DNA of 34,916 bases from Rhodospirillales bacterium (GCA_009885795.1 VFKA01000041.1:1-34916); one strand, 5' to 3'. Positions 11,597 through 19,529 are shown, counted from the first letter of the stretch. The notes: generated by a model from the letters alone, not told the origin. Program-made: numbers and translations.

Positions 11597-12402
11597 TGAC
11601 CGTGACCGCGTTCAGGCCGCCGCCACGCATCGCGGAGTCGCCGGGAGAATCCGAAACGCTCGTACCGACGACGCTTCCGAGAGAAGGGCTGGTGGCCTAC
11701 AATCTGCATAAGGCGTTCCGACGGCGACCGGTCCTGCGCGGGGTATCGCTGTCGCTGATGCGCGGCGAGGCGGTCGGGCTTCTCGGCCCCAATGGCGCGG
11801 GCAAGACGACCTGCTTCTACGTCATCACCGGCCTCATCGAAGCCAATGCCGGCACCATCCTGCTCGATGGCGTCGACGTGACCGATCTGCCGATGCACCG
11901 GCGGGCGCGGCTCGGCGTCGGCTACCTGCCGCAAGAGGCGTCGATCTTCCGCGGGCTGTCGGTCGAGCAGAACATTCGCGCGGTACTCGAGGTCGTCGAT
12001 CCGGTGCGCGACCGCCGCGAAGCCATGCTCGAGGCGCTGTTGGAAGAATTCGCCGTCGGGCATCTGCGGCACACGCCGGCCTTGGCGCTGTCGGGAGGCG
12101 AACGGCGAAGGGTCGAATTGGCGCGCGCTCTGGCGTCGCAACCGAGCTACGTCCTCCTCGACGAGCCCTTCGCCAGCATCGATCCGATCGCGCTCGGCGA
12201 CATCCGCGCCCTTGTCTCGCACCTCAAGGATCGCGGCCTTGGCGTCCTCATCACCGACCACAATGTCCGCGAGACGCTCGATATCGTCGACCGTGCCTAC
12301 ATCCTGCATGACGGCATGGTCTTGCGCGAGGGAACGCCCGGCGAAATCGTGCTGGATGAGGACGTCCGGCGCGTTTACCTCGGAGAAAGGTTTACCCTGT
12401 AA
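11596..12402 (+). CDS. lptB: LPS export ABC transporter ATP-binding protein LptB
   Basis: This is the ATPase of the LptB2FG complex, which powers LPS extraction from the inner membrane. The 268 residues include a 30-residue N-terminal extension and a Walker A GPNGAGKTT (about residues 64-72). The ABC signature is LSGGERRRVELARAL and the Walker B is VLLDEPFASIDPIA. A Q-loop (YLPQEASIFRGLS) is typical of LptB. ATG at 11596 overlaps the lptA stop (TGATG); a TTG one codon earlier is less likely. lptF and lptG are not in the window. Confidence 0.96.
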   Translation: MTVTAFRPPPRIAESPGESETLVPTTLPREGLVAYNLHKAFRRRPVLRGVSLSLMRGEAVGLLGPNGAGKTTCFYVITGLIEANAGTILLDGVDVTDLPMHRRARLGVGYLPQEASIFRGLSVEQNIRAVLEVVDPVRDRREAMLEALLEEFAVGHLRHTPALALSGGERRRVELARALASQPSYVLLDEPFASIDPIALGDIRALVSHLKDRGLGVLITDHNVRETLDIVDRAYILHDGMVLREGTPGEIVLDEDVRRVYLGERFTL

Positions 12403-12413
12403 GGCTCGCCGTC

Positions 12414-13844
12414 ATGGCGATCAGTCAGCGTATGGAGATGCGGCAGGGCCAGGCCCTGGCCATGACGCCGCAGCTCCAGCAGGCCATCAAGCTGTTAACC
12501 ATGGGCAATCTCGAGCTTCAGGCCCATGTCGAGCTGGAGCTCGAATCGAACCCGATGCTCGAGCGGGCCGACGCCGCCCTGCCTGGGCCGGATGCGCCTC
12601 TGGCGACGGACGCCCCGGTCGAGGAGAAGAGCGGGCCTTCGGTGTTCGATGCCGATGAACCATGGCTGCCGCTCGGCGGGTCCGGCGGCGCGTCGGATCG
12701 TGGCGGCGGGGGCGGGGATTTCGACGACGACCTGCCGAGCCTTGCCGACACGCTGTCGCAGGAAGTCGATTTGCGCCAGCACCTGCTGTCGCAACTCGCC
12801 ACCGAGATCGCCGACCCGACCGACCGGTTGATCGGCGCGCAGATCGTCGATCTGATGGACGAAGCAGGCTACATCCCCCGCGACTTGGAGCCGGTCGCGA
12901 CCCTGCTGGGCTGCGACCCGGCGCGCGTGGAAGCCACCCTTGCCCAACTTCAGCAATTCGATCCGCCCGGGATCCTTGCCCGCGATCTCAAGGAATGCCT
13001 GGCGCTGCAATTGCGCGAACGCAACCGTCTCGATCCGGCCATGCAGGCGTTGATCGACAATCTCGATCTGCTGGCCAAGGGCGAACGCGCGGCGCTGCTT
13101 GATATCTGCGGGGTGGATCATGAGGACCTCGCCGACATGGCGGCGGAAATTCGCGCGCTCGATCCAAAGCCGGCGGTCGCCTTCGACCGCGCTCCCTCGC
13201 CGACGGCAACGCCCGACATCTTCGTGCATCGCCTGGGCGATGGCTGGGTGGTCGAACTGAACAACGAGACCTTGCCCCGCGTGTTGGTCGATCGCGCCTA
13301 TTATGCGCGCGTCAACGCCACGGCGCGCGAAAAGACCGAGCGCGACTACGTGACCGAGCGCTACCGTTCCGCCACCTGGTTGGTCAAGGCGCTGGAACAG
13401 CGCGCGACCACCATCCTGAAGGTGGCATCGGAGATCGTGCGCCGCCAGGACGGCTTCCTGCGCCACGGCGTCCAGCATCTCCAGCCGCTGGTGCGCCGCG
13501 AGGTGGCCGCGGAGATCGGCATGCACGAGAGTACCGTCAGCCGCGTGACCACGGACAAGTACATGGCCACGCCGCGCGGCGTTTACGAACTGTCCTTTTT
13601 CTTTGGCGCCAGCATCGCCGCCGCCGACGGCACCGGCGCGCGCGCCGCCGCCGCGGTGCGTTCCCGGCTGCGCCAGCTCATCGACGCCGAACGGCCGGAC
13701 CAACCCTTGTCCGACGACCGGCTGGTGGAATGCCTACGCGCGGACGGCACCGATATCGCCCGCCGCACCGTCGCTAAATATAGAGAATCAATGCAGATTC
13801 CGTCTTCGCCCCAGCGCCGGCGCGGCAAGCTTTTGCGAATCTGA
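12414..13844 (+). CDS. rpoN: RNA polymerase sigma-54 factor
   Basis: RpoN directs core RNA polymerase to -24/-12 promoters of nitrogen and other regulated genes and depends on AAA+ activators. The 476-residue protein has the glutamine- and leucine-rich region I (residues 1-50, MTPQLQQAIKLLTMGNLEL). An acidic, glycine-rich region II follows (about 60-115). The core-binding domain comes next, and the DNA-binding part ends in the RpoN box ARRTVAKYRE (449-458). It starts 11 bp after lptB, the common gene order in Proteobacteria. Confidence 0.97.
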   Translation: MAISQRMEMRQGQALAMTPQLQQAIKLLTMGNLELQAHVELELESNPMLERADAALPGPDAPLATDAPVEEKSGPSVFDADEPWLPLGGSGGASDRGGGGGDFDDDLPSLADTLSQEVDLRQHLLSQLATEIADPTDRLIGAQIVDLMDEAGYIPRDLEPVATLLGCDPARVEATLAQLQQFDPPGILARDLKECLALQLRERNRLDPAMQALIDNLDLLAKGERAALLDICGVDHEDLADMAAEIRALDPKPAVAFDRAPSPTATPDIFVHRLGDGWVVELNNETLPRVLVDRAYYARVNATAREKTERDYVTERYRSATWLVKALEQRATTILKVASEIVRRQDGFLRHGVQHLQPLVRREVAAEIGMHESTVSRVTTDKYMATPRGVYELSFFFGASIAAADGTGARAAAAVRSRLRQLIDAERPDQPLSDDRLVECLRADGTDIARRTVAKYRESMQIPSSPQRRRGKLLRI

Positions 13845-13886
13845 TTGGCGAGGCCACGGGGCATGGCCCGGGCCGCCCGCTTGTTG

Positions 13887-13915
13887 TTGACAGGCAGCGG
13901 CCCCCTACCTATGTT
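13887..13915 (+). promoter_or_regulatory. Candidate sigma-70 promoter for hpf-ptsN
   Basis: TTGACA (13887-13892) and TATGTT (13910-13915) are separated by exactly 17 bp in the rpoN-hpf gap. The -35 is consensus and the -10 matches 4 of 6. It would give hpf-ptsN its own transcript with a leader of about 60 nt, besides read-through from rpoN. Confidence 0.65.
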
Positions 13916-13984
13916 CGCCCACTTTCCCGCAGAGGCCGGGCTAGCGATTTTCGCCGGCCTTTCACAAATCAATTTTCATCGTCA

Positions 13985-14587
13985 ATGGCTCTAAGCGTCA
14001 AAGGCAAGCAACTCGATGTCGGGGACGCGCTGCGCCAGCACGTAACCGATAACATCGACAGCTTGTTCGGCAAGTACTTCAGCGATCCGATCGATGCCAC
14101 GGTCACCTTTGCCCGCGAGGCGCATCTCTATCGCGCCCAAATCTCCGTGCATGTCGGGCGGGGCATTCGCATGGAGAGCGAGGCCGATTCCGATACGCCT
14201 TACTCGGCTTACGACACGGCGGCCAATCGGATCGCCAAGCGCCTGCGCCGCCACAAGCGCCGCCTGCGCGACCATCACCGCCGCGAAGTGGCAGTGGAGC
14301 CGGCCCGGCACTATGTTCTGGCCGCGGAGCGCACGGACGAGGAGACGGTGGAAAACGAATCGGCCCAGCCCGTCATCATCGCCGAGATGACCGGCGAGGT
14401 GCCGACACTCACGGTGGGCGAAGCGGTCATGCGGCTCGATCTGACGGACGAACCGGCCATGCTGTTCCGCAACTCGTCCCATGGCGGTCTGAACATGGTT
14501 TATCGGCGCGCCGACGGCAATGTCGGTTGGCTCGATCCACGCGGCAACCGAGGCAGCGGACCCAATCCGGGCCGGACGGACGAATGA
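13985..14587 (+). CDS. hpf: Ribosome hibernation promoting factor, long form
   Basis: Long HPF dimerises 70S ribosomes to 100S particles under starvation or slow growth. The 200-residue product has an N-terminal S30AE domain (about 1-100, beginning MALSVKGKQLDVGDALRQHV and ending in a basic helix RIAKRLRRHKRRLRDHHRR). The C-terminal dimerisation domain occupies about 135-190 (TVGEAVMRLDLTDEPAMLFRNSSHGGLNMVYRRADGNVGWLDP). The domain is near-canonical. It lies 140 bp after rpoN, a conserved neighbour, and its stop overlaps the ptsN start (ATGA). No strong ribosome site is seen at the start. Confidence 0.95.
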   Translation: MALSVKGKQLDVGDALRQHVTDNIDSLFGKYFSDPIDATVTFAREAHLYRAQISVHVGRGIRMESEADSDTPYSAYDTAANRIAKRLRRHKRRLRDHHRREVAVEPARHYVLAAERTDEETVENESAQPVIIAEMTGEVPTLTVGEAVMRLDLTDEPAMLFRNSSHGGLNMVYRRADGNVGWLDPRGNRGSGPNPGRTDE

Positions 14588-15051
14588 TGGAAATCGAGGT
14601 TCTACTGGCTCCCGACCGCGTCATCGCCAATTTGCGCGTCACCAGCAAGAAGCAGGCGTTGCAGGAACTGGCCAAACGCGCGGCCGAGGCGATCGGCCTT
14701 CACGAGCGCGCCATTTTCGACGTGCTGCTCGAGCGCGAGCGGCTCGGCACCACCGGTGTCGGCAATGGCATCGCCATTCCGCACGGCAAGCTCGCCGGGC
14801 TCAAGCAATTGGTCGGGCTGTTCGCCCGCCTCGAAACGCCCATCGATTTCGATTCGATCGACGACCAGCCCGTCGATCTCATCTTCCTGCTTCTGGCGCC
14901 GGAAGCCGCGGGCGCCGATCATTTGAAGGCGCTGGCCCGTGTCTCGCGCCTGCTGCGCGACCGCTCCGTCTGCGAAAAGCTGCGCGGCGCCGATCAGCCG
15001 GACGCGCTCTATGCGCTCCTCACCCAATCGCCGGCGAGCCACGCCGCCTGA
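14584..15051 (+). CDS. ptsN: PTS IIA-like nitrogen regulatory protein (EIIA-Ntr)
   Basis: EIIA-Ntr accepts phosphate from the PtsP-NPr relay and regulates potassium transport, nitrogen metabolism and PHA metabolism in various Proteobacteria. The 155-residue protein has the phosphorylation site His67 in GVGNGIAIPHGKL, an exact family match. The start is the first of two consecutive ATGs and overlaps the hpf stop. The frame is open another 19 codons upstream, but that part is inside hpf. Its partners ptsP and ptsO are not in the window. The link with the PHA genes at 20-32 kb is suggestive only. Confidence 0.95.
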   Translation: MMEIEVLLAPDRVIANLRVTSKKQALQELAKRAAEAIGLHERAIFDVLLERERLGTTGVGNGIAIPHGKLAGLKQLVGLFARLETPIDFDSIDDQPVDLIFLLLAPEAAGADHLKALARVSRLLRDRSVCEKLRGADQPDALYALLTQSPASHAA

Positions 15052-15069
15052 GGCTTTGCACCGGCGGCC

Positions 15070-15285
15070 TCAATGAACGCTGACCGGCTCCAGATCGTTC
15101 TGACGGATCATCTGGCGCGCCATCGGCAGGGACGGGGCAAATCCCACCGAGTGGCCGTCGGCCGCGTGAATGACGAAGCCCGGCATGCCGTCATTCACGC
15201 CCGCCCGCACATAGGCGACGTTGTTGAGCCCGAGCGCCGCGAGGTCGTCGCGGCTCATGGTGCGGATTTTCTCGGCCAGGTTCAT
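15070..15285 (-). CDS. DUF1150 family protein
   Basis: A 71-residue protein typical of the DUF1150 family, which is confined to alphaproteobacteria (LAALGLNNVAYVRAG near the N-terminus, GHSVGFAPSLPMARQMIRQNDLEPVSVH at the end). Its function is unknown. It starts 5 bp after the hsp20 stop and is surely co-transcribed with it, a recurrent pairing that suggests a stress role. A start at 15285 fits the family; the frame is open further upstream only as a shadow of hsp20. It converges on ptsN with 18 bp between the stops. Confidence 0.85.
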   Translation of the reverse strand: MNLAEKIRTMSRDDLAALGLNNVAYVRAGVNDGMPGFVIHAADGHSVGFAPSLPMARQMIRQNDLEPVSVH

Positions 15286-15290
15286 GGCGC

Positions 15291-15713
15291 CTACCTCGCA
15301 CCGCCATTGACGATCGGGATCGAGCGCGACGGGCGCTCCACGGCACGGCGCTGCAGATCGATGTGCAGCAACCCGGTGTCGAGAGCGGCGCCGACGACCT
15401 CGACACCCTCCGCGAGTACGAAGCCGCGCTGGAATTGCCGCGCGGCGATGCCCCGGTGCAGATAGATGCGCGATGTCTCTTCCTCGGGCCGGCGCCCGCG
15501 GACGGTCAGGCGGTTTTCTTCCACCTGCGCGTCGAGGTCCTCCGCGGCGAATCCGGCGACGGCCAAGGTGATCCGCAGCCTGTCCTCGCCGATCTGCTCG
15601 ATGTTGTAGGGCGGATAGCCTTCGTTGGCCGCCTTGGAGATGCTCTCCAGCGTCCGCTCGATCCGGTCGAAGCCAAGCAGCAGCGGGCTGTTGAACAAGG
15701 ATAGGCGAGTCAT
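15291..15713 (-). CDS. Small heat shock protein, Hsp20/IbpA family
   Basis: An ATP-independent holdase of 140 residues that binds unfolding proteins and hands them to DnaK and ClpB. The start MTRLSLFNSPLLLGFDRIERTLE matches the IbpA/HspH-type N-terminal region. An alpha-crystallin domain (about 35-125) contains NIEQIGEDRLRITLAVAGF and NRLTVRGRR. The C-terminal anchor is the I-X-I/V motif IPIV. A ROSE-like thermometer and a possible heat-shock promoter lie upstream. It is in an operon with DUF1150 and divergent from pyrE. Confidence 0.94.
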   Translation of the reverse strand: MTRLSLFNSPLLLGFDRIERTLESISKAANEGYPPYNIEQIGEDRLRITLAVAGFAAEDLDAQVEENRLTVRGRRPEEETSRIYLHRGIAARQFQRGFVLAEGVEVVGAALDTGLLHIDLQRRAVERPSRSIPIVNGGAR

Positions 15714-15790
15714 CGTTGCGGCCCCTCCATTTGAGCGAGCGCGATTTCAGGTGGCATTTCACCGGCGGCCCCCGAGGCGCCGCCGTCGTG
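15714..15790 (-). promoter_or_regulatory. ROSE-like RNA thermometer in hsp20 leader
   Basis: On the minus strand the leader can form successive hairpins: GGCGGCGCC with its GC-rich complement, then GGUG/CACC. The last hairpin, at 15721-15740, is GCUCGCUC-AAAU-GGAGGGGC. It pairs the Shine-Dalgarno GGAGG with GCUC and CUC and leaves one unpaired G. That strand contains UCGCU, fitting the ROSE consensus U(U/C)GCU with a bulged G opposite the ribosome site. The start codon is about 10 nt after GGAGG. ROSE elements are known to control hsp20 genes of alphaproteobacteria. Folding was done by eye. Confidence 0.75.
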
Positions 15791-15795
15791 CGAAA

Positions 15796-15826
15796 TTACT
15801 TGGGAACGCCGCCCTTGAGAATCAAG
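15796..15826 (-). promoter_or_regulatory. Candidate heat-shock (RpoH) promoter of hsp20
   Basis: On the minus strand CTTGATT (15826-15820) is followed after 15 bp by CCCAAGTAA (15804-15796). This resembles the sigma-32 pattern CTTGAAA-N11-16-CCCCATNT. Transcription would start near 15788, giving a leader of about 75 nt that covers the ROSE-like hairpins. The -10 match is partial. Confidence 0.4.
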
Positions 15827-15844
15827 ATCAAGACGGCCTATGAT
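15815..15844 (+). promoter_or_regulatory. Candidate sigma-70 promoter of pyrE
   Basis: TTGAGA (15815-15820) and TATGAT (15839-15844) are separated by 18 bp, each 5 of 6 to consensus. The predicted start is about 24 nt before the pyrE ATG. The -35 overlaps the proposed RpoH -35 of hsp20 on the other strand. Confidence 0.6.
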
Positions 15845-15874
15845 CCTCAATTCATTGTGCTATCAGGCTCAGTC

Positions 15875-16444
15875 ATGCCCAGTATGCCGTCGCGCCAAAC
15901 GCCGCAAGCCGCGCGGGAGAGGCTGCGTCAGATCATCAAGACGGAATCCCTGCGATCCGGGGGAGAGTTCCGCCTGGCGTCCGGCAAGACCAGCACCATG
16001 TTCTTCGACCTGAAAAAGACCGTACTCGACCCGGAAGGCGCCAATTTGATGGCCGACGCGGTTCTCGACCTCTTGAAGGACGACCGGCCCGACTTCATCG
16101 GCGGGCTGGAGATGGGCGCCGTGCCCGTCGTTCAGGCGATCTGCACCAAGAGCTTCCCCGAAAACCCGATCCGCGGCTTCTTCGTCAGGAAGGAGCTGAA
16201 AGGCCACGGGACCAATCAGACGATCGAGGGGCATCTCCGCGATGGCGCCCGCGTCGTCATTCTGGAAGACGTGACCACCACCGGGGGTTCGGCGCTAAAG
16301 GCCGTCGCCGCGGTCGAGGGCCGCGGCTGCCGGGTCGAGAAGGTCATCACCATCGTAGACCGCCTCGAAGGCGCCAAGGAAAATCTGGCCGCGCGCGGTA
16401 TCGCGCTCGTCGCCCTCTTCACCAAGGACGACTTCGCCGGATGA
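15875..16444 (+). CDS. pyrE: Orotate phosphoribosyltransferase
   Basis: PyrE converts orotate and PRPP to orotidine 5'-phosphate in pyrimidine synthesis. The 189-residue protein has the PRPP-binding motif VVILEDVTTTGG (residues 127-138). It also has RLASGKTSTMFFDLKKT near residue 33 and the flexible loop VRKELKGHGTNQTIEG (104-119). All are characteristic. ATG at 15875 is chosen; 15884 is an alternative three codons later. The frame is open upstream to 15716, but that part overlaps the hsp20 leader and the promoter. Ribosome-site quality is poor for both starts. Confidence 0.95.
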   Translation: MPSMPSRQTPQAARERLRQIIKTESLRSGGEFRLASGKTSTMFFDLKKTVLDPEGANLMADAVLDLLKDDRPDFIGGLEMGAVPVVQAICTKSFPENPIRGFFVRKELKGHGTNQTIEGHLRDGARVVILEDVTTTGGSALKAVAAVEGRGCRVEKVITIVDRLEGAKENLAARGIALVALFTKDDFAG

Positions 16445-16445
16445 A

Positions 16446-16478
16446 GGGTCTCGGGCCGAATCTCGAAAACCGAGACCC
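16446..16478 (+). terminator. Hairpin after pyrE
   Basis: GGGTCTCGG (16446-16454) pairs perfectly over 9 bp with CCGAGACCC (16470-16478), starting 2 bp after the pyrE stop. There is no T-tract, so it may be a processing barrier rather than a classical intrinsic terminator. Confidence 0.55.
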
Positions 16479-16488
16479 ATGGCCGATC

Positions 16489-16569
16489 CTTCGAGACGCG
16501 TTCTTCGAACGCTCCTCAGGATGAGGAATATTACCTCATGCTGAGGAGCCGCGAAGCGGCGTCTCGAAG
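16489..16569. repeat. Composite palindrome, copy 2
   Basis: CTTCGAGACGC (16489-16499) pairs with GCGTCTCGAAG (16559-16569). Inside, GCTCCTCAGGATGAGG (16511-16526) pairs with CCTCATGCTGAGGAGC (16534-16549) with one mismatch. The layout matches the copy at 9844-9935. The element lies between the convergent pyrE and aminotransferase genes and could terminate transcription from both sides. Confidence 0.7.
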
Positions 16570-16605
16570 CATGGCGACCGGGTCGAAGTTTCTAAAGACT
16601 TGGTA

Positions 16606-17994
16606 TCAGGCCGCCGCCAGTCCTTCCTTTCGCACCCATTCCGTCGTCTCGTCGAGCGCGCGCCCCAATCGCTCCAGCAGCAGATCGATCTCCTCCGCCG
16701 TGATGATGAGCGGCGGGGAGAAGGCCAGCATCTCGCCATTGGCGCGGAAGAGGAGGCCGTGGTCTTGCGCGCGCGCGGCGAGATAGGCGCCGACGCGGCC
16801 GGCGGGATCGAAGGGCGCCTTGGTCTTCTTGTCCTTGACCAGCTCGACGGCGGCCATCAGCCCGACGCCGCGAACCTCGCCCACCAGCGGATGATCGGCG
16901 AATTTCCCGAGGCCGTCGAGAAACCGCGGGGCAACGCGGCGCACGTGACCGACGATGTCGCGCTCGGCATAGATGTCGAGGGTCTCCAACGCCACGGCGC
17001 AACACACCGGATGCGCGGCGTAGGTATGGCCATGGCCGAAGGTGCCGATCTTTTCGCTTTCGGAGACGAAGGCCCGGTACATTTTTTCCGATACCAGCGT
17101 GGCGGCAAGCGGCAGATAGGCGCTGGTGAGCGCCTTGGCCACCGTCACCATGTCGGGCTTAATGCCGAAGGTCTCGCAGCCCCACATGTTGCCGGTGCGT
17201 CCGAAGCCGCAGATCACTTCGTCGGCCACCAGCAGGATGTCGTACTTGCGCAGGACGGCTTGGATCTTCTCGAAATAGGTGCGCGGCGGAACGATGACGC
17301 CGCCGGCACCCATGACCGGCTCGGCGAAGAATCCGGCGACCGTGTCGGGGTCCTCCGCCAGGATCAGCTTCTCCAGGTTCTCGGCGCATTGCGTGGCGAA
17401 TTCCTCCTCGGTCTGGCCGGGCGCGGCGAAGCGATAGTGATGCGGGCAATCGGTGTGCAGGATGCGCTCGATCGGCAGATCGAAATCCATGTGGTTCGCC
17501 GGCAATCCGGTGAGACTCGCGGACGCGATGGTGACGCCGTGATAGGCGCGCTTGCGGCTGATGATCTTCTTCTTCTTCGGCAGGCCGCGCGCGTTGTTGT
17601 AGTACCAGATGAGCTTGATGGCGGCGTCGTTCGCCTCGGAGCCGGAGCTGCAGAACAGCACCTTGGACATCGGCGCCGGCGCCATCTTGATCAGCCGCTC
17701 GGCCAGGTCGATGCCCTTGTCATGGCCGCGGTGAAAGAAGGAATAGAAAAACGGCAGCCGGTCCATCTGCGCCGCCGCCGCTTTCACCAGCCGCTTCTCG
17801 CTGAAGCCGAGCGACGTGCACCACAGGCCGGCGAGGCCCTCGATATAGGCCTTGCCGTCCTCGTCATAGACGTAGATGCCCTTGCCGTGGGTGACGACGA
17901 GGGGGCCGTCGCGCTCATGGGTCTTCAGGTTGGTATAGGGGTGCAGAAAATAGGCGACGTCGCGCGCCTTGGCCGAGTTCGGCAAGAAATTCAT
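16606..17994 (-). CDS. Class III PLP-dependent aminotransferase (omega-amino acid type)
   Basis: A fold-type I aminotransferase of 462 residues. The PLP lysine is K287 in TVAKALTSAYLPLAA, and the cofactor-ring aspartate is D258 in LLVADEVICGFGRTG. The phosphate-binding SSGSEAND is at 117-124. The sequence resembles enzymes that use omega-amino acids, amines or taurine with pyruvate; the exact substrate cannot be read from sequence. ATG at 17994 has a strong GGAGGG ribosome site. An in-frame start 11 codons earlier would remove the space to divergent gloB. gloB starts 56 bp away, and the intervening TATATA (18019-18024) may serve either gene. Confidence 0.9.
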   Translation of the reverse strand: MNFLPNSAKARDVAYFLHPYTNLKTHERDGPLVVTHGKGIYVYDEDGKAYIEGLAGLWCTSLGFSEKRLVKAAAAQMDRLPFFYSFFHRGHDKGIDLAERLIKMAPAPMSKVLFCSSGSEANDAAIKLIWYYNNARGLPKKKKIISRKRAYHGVTIASASLTGLPANHMDFDLPIERILHTDCPHHYRFAAPGQTEEEFATQCAENLEKLILAEDPDTVAGFFAEPVMGAGGVIVPPRTYFEKIQAVLRKYDILLVADEVICGFGRTGNMWGCETFGIKPDMVTVAKALTSAYLPLAATLVSEKMYRAFVSESEKIGTFGHGHTYAAHPVCCAVALETLDIYAERDIVGHVRRVAPRFLDGLGKFADHPLVGEVRGVGLMAAVELVKDKKTKAPFDPAGRVGAYLAARAQDHGLLFRANGEMLAFSPPLIITAEEIDLLLERLGRALDETTEWVRKEGLAAA

Positions 17995-18050
17995 GGCTCC
18001 CTCCGTTGTTGCCGCTGTTATATACATGGCCGAACTTGGGAGTCACGACG

Positions 18051-18815
18051 ATGCTTGAAATCGACCTCGTCCCCTGTCTCAGGGACAACTACGCCTATCT
18101 CGTCCGCGACCTCGCGACCGGCTTGACGGCCGCGGTCGACCCTTCGGAATCCGCCCCGGTGCTGAAGGCGGCGGCCGCCAAGGGCTGGACCATCAGCCAC
18201 GTGATGAACACGCATCACCACCCCGATCACGTCGGCGGCAATCTCGCGATCAAGGAAGCGACGGGTTGCGTCATCGTTGCGCCCAGGCCCGACGAGGGCC
18301 GGATTCCCGGGATCGACATCGCGATCGAGGATGGCGGCCGGTTCTCGCTGGGAGATTCGTTGGCGCTGGCGATCTTCATTCCCGGCCACACGCGCGGCCA
18401 TATGGCCTATTGGTTCGAAGAGTCGAAGGCGGTCTTCTGCGGCGACACGCTGTTCGCGCTCGGCTGTGGGCGGCTGTTCGAGGGGACGCCGGAGCAGATG
18501 TGGCGCTCGTTGGAACGCCTGCGCCGCCTGCCGGGCGACACGCGGGTCTATTGCGGTCACGAATATACGCAGGCCAATGCCCGCTTCGCGCTCACCGTCG
18601 ATGGCGCCAACGCGGCGCTGGCCTTGCGCGCCAAGGCTATCGATGGCTTGCGCGCCCAAGGCCGGCCGACCGTGCCCTCGACCATGGCGGAAGAGGCCGC
18701 GACCAATCCCTTCATGCGCGCCGACGATCCGGTGCTTGCCGCCGCCATGGGGTTGCCGGCGGCGGGACCGGTCGCGGTGTTCGCCGAGATCAGGCGGCGA
18801 AAGGACGCGTTCTAG
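18051..18815 (+). CDS. gloB: Hydroxyacylglutathione hydrolase (glyoxalase II)
   Basis: Glyoxalase II hydrolyses S-lactoylglutathione to lactate and glutathione in methylglyoxal detoxification. It is a metallo-beta-lactamase-fold protein of 254 residues with the metal motif THHHPDH (54-60). Further ligands lie in GHTRGHMAYW and GDTLFALGCGRLFEGTPEQM. YCGHEYTQANARFA is typical of GloB and distinguishes it from other family members. ATG at 18051 is preceded by GGGAG. It is followed without a gap by the HAD gene. Confidence 0.96.
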   Translation: MLEIDLVPCLRDNYAYLVRDLATGLTAAVDPSESAPVLKAAAAKGWTISHVMNTHHHPDHVGGNLAIKEATGCVIVAPRPDEGRIPGIDIAIEDGGRFSLGDSLALAIFIPGHTRGHMAYWFEESKAVFCGDTLFALGCGRLFEGTPEQMWRSLERLRRLPGDTRVYCGHEYTQANARFALTVDGANAALALRAKAIDGLRAQGRPTVPSTMAEEAATNPFMRADDPVLAAAMGLPAAGPVAVFAEIRRRKDAF

Positions 18816-19529
18816 ATGAAGCTCGCCGATTTCAAGGCGCTCACCTTCGACTGCTACGGCACCCTCATCGATTGGGAGGCGGGCCTGTTGGCGGCGCTCG
18901 AACCGTGGCGTCGGCGCGCAAGCGTGACTCTCGACGATCAGGCATTGCTCGGGCTGTTCGCCCAACATGAATCGCGGGCGCAAGAACGGTACCCGGCGGC
19001 GCTCTATCCGGTGCTGCTGGCGATGGGACTGGAAGCCTTGTCTCGCGATCTGGGCACGCCGGCGAGTGCCGCGGAGCGCGAGACCTTCGGCCGTTCGGTA
19101 AAGGACTGGCCGGCCTTTCCCGACAGCGCCGCGGCGCTTCGGTACCTGAAGCAGCATTACAAGCTCGTCATCGTCTCGAACATCGACCGCGCCTCGTTTC
19201 GCCACAGCAACGACAAGCTTGGCATCGCGTTCGACCATGTCGTGACCGCCGAGGACGTGGGCTCTTACAAGCCGGCGCCGGCGCATTTTCATGCGGCGCT
19301 GGCCTGGCTTAGCAAGGCGGGCGTGCCTAAGGGGAAGGTCCTGCACACGGCGCAGAGCCTCTATCACGACCACGTGCCGGCGAAGGCTCTCGGCCTCGCC
19401 GGCATCTGGATCAATCGCCAGGGCGGGCGGCCCGGCGCCACGCGCCGGCTCGATACGCCGGTGACGCCCGACTGGGAAGTGCCGTCGATGGCGGCGATGG
19501 TGGAGCTGCGCGAGAGGCAGACGGGTTGA
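18816..19529 (+). CDS. HAD-superfamily hydrolase, haloacid dehalogenase type II-like
   Basis: A 237-residue HAD hydrolase. The nucleophile is D12 in FDCYGTLIDW, motif II is VIVSNIDRASF and the motif III region is EDVGSYKPAPAHF. The DCYGTL motif and length fit the haloacid dehalogenase type II subfamily. Real substrates may be haloacids, phosphoglycolate-like compounds or damaged metabolites. Its ATG directly follows the gloB stop, so it is translated from the gloB message. A damage-control role alongside glyoxalase is inference. Confidence 0.87.
   Translation: MKLADFKALTFDCYGTLIDWEAGLLAALEPWRRRASVTLDDQALLGLFAQHESRAQERYPAALYPVLLAMGLEALSRDLGTPASAAERETFGRSVKDWPAFPDSAAALRYLKQHYKLVIVSNIDRASFRHSNDKLGIAFDHVVTAEDVGSYKPAPAHFHAALAWLSKAGVPKGKVLHTAQSLYHDHVPAKALGLAGIWINRQGGRPGATRRLDTPVTPDWEVPSMAAMVELRERQTG

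Noticed and set aside
15716-15874. A longer pyrE reading frame starting at 15716.
   Set aside because: The extra 53 codons overlap the hsp20 leader and the pyrE promoter, and PyrE homology starts at the chosen ATG region.
18816-19529. Assignment of the HAD protein as a phosphoglycolate phosphatase.
   Set aside because: The DCYGTL motif and subfamily length fit haloacid dehalogenase type II better; substrate left open.
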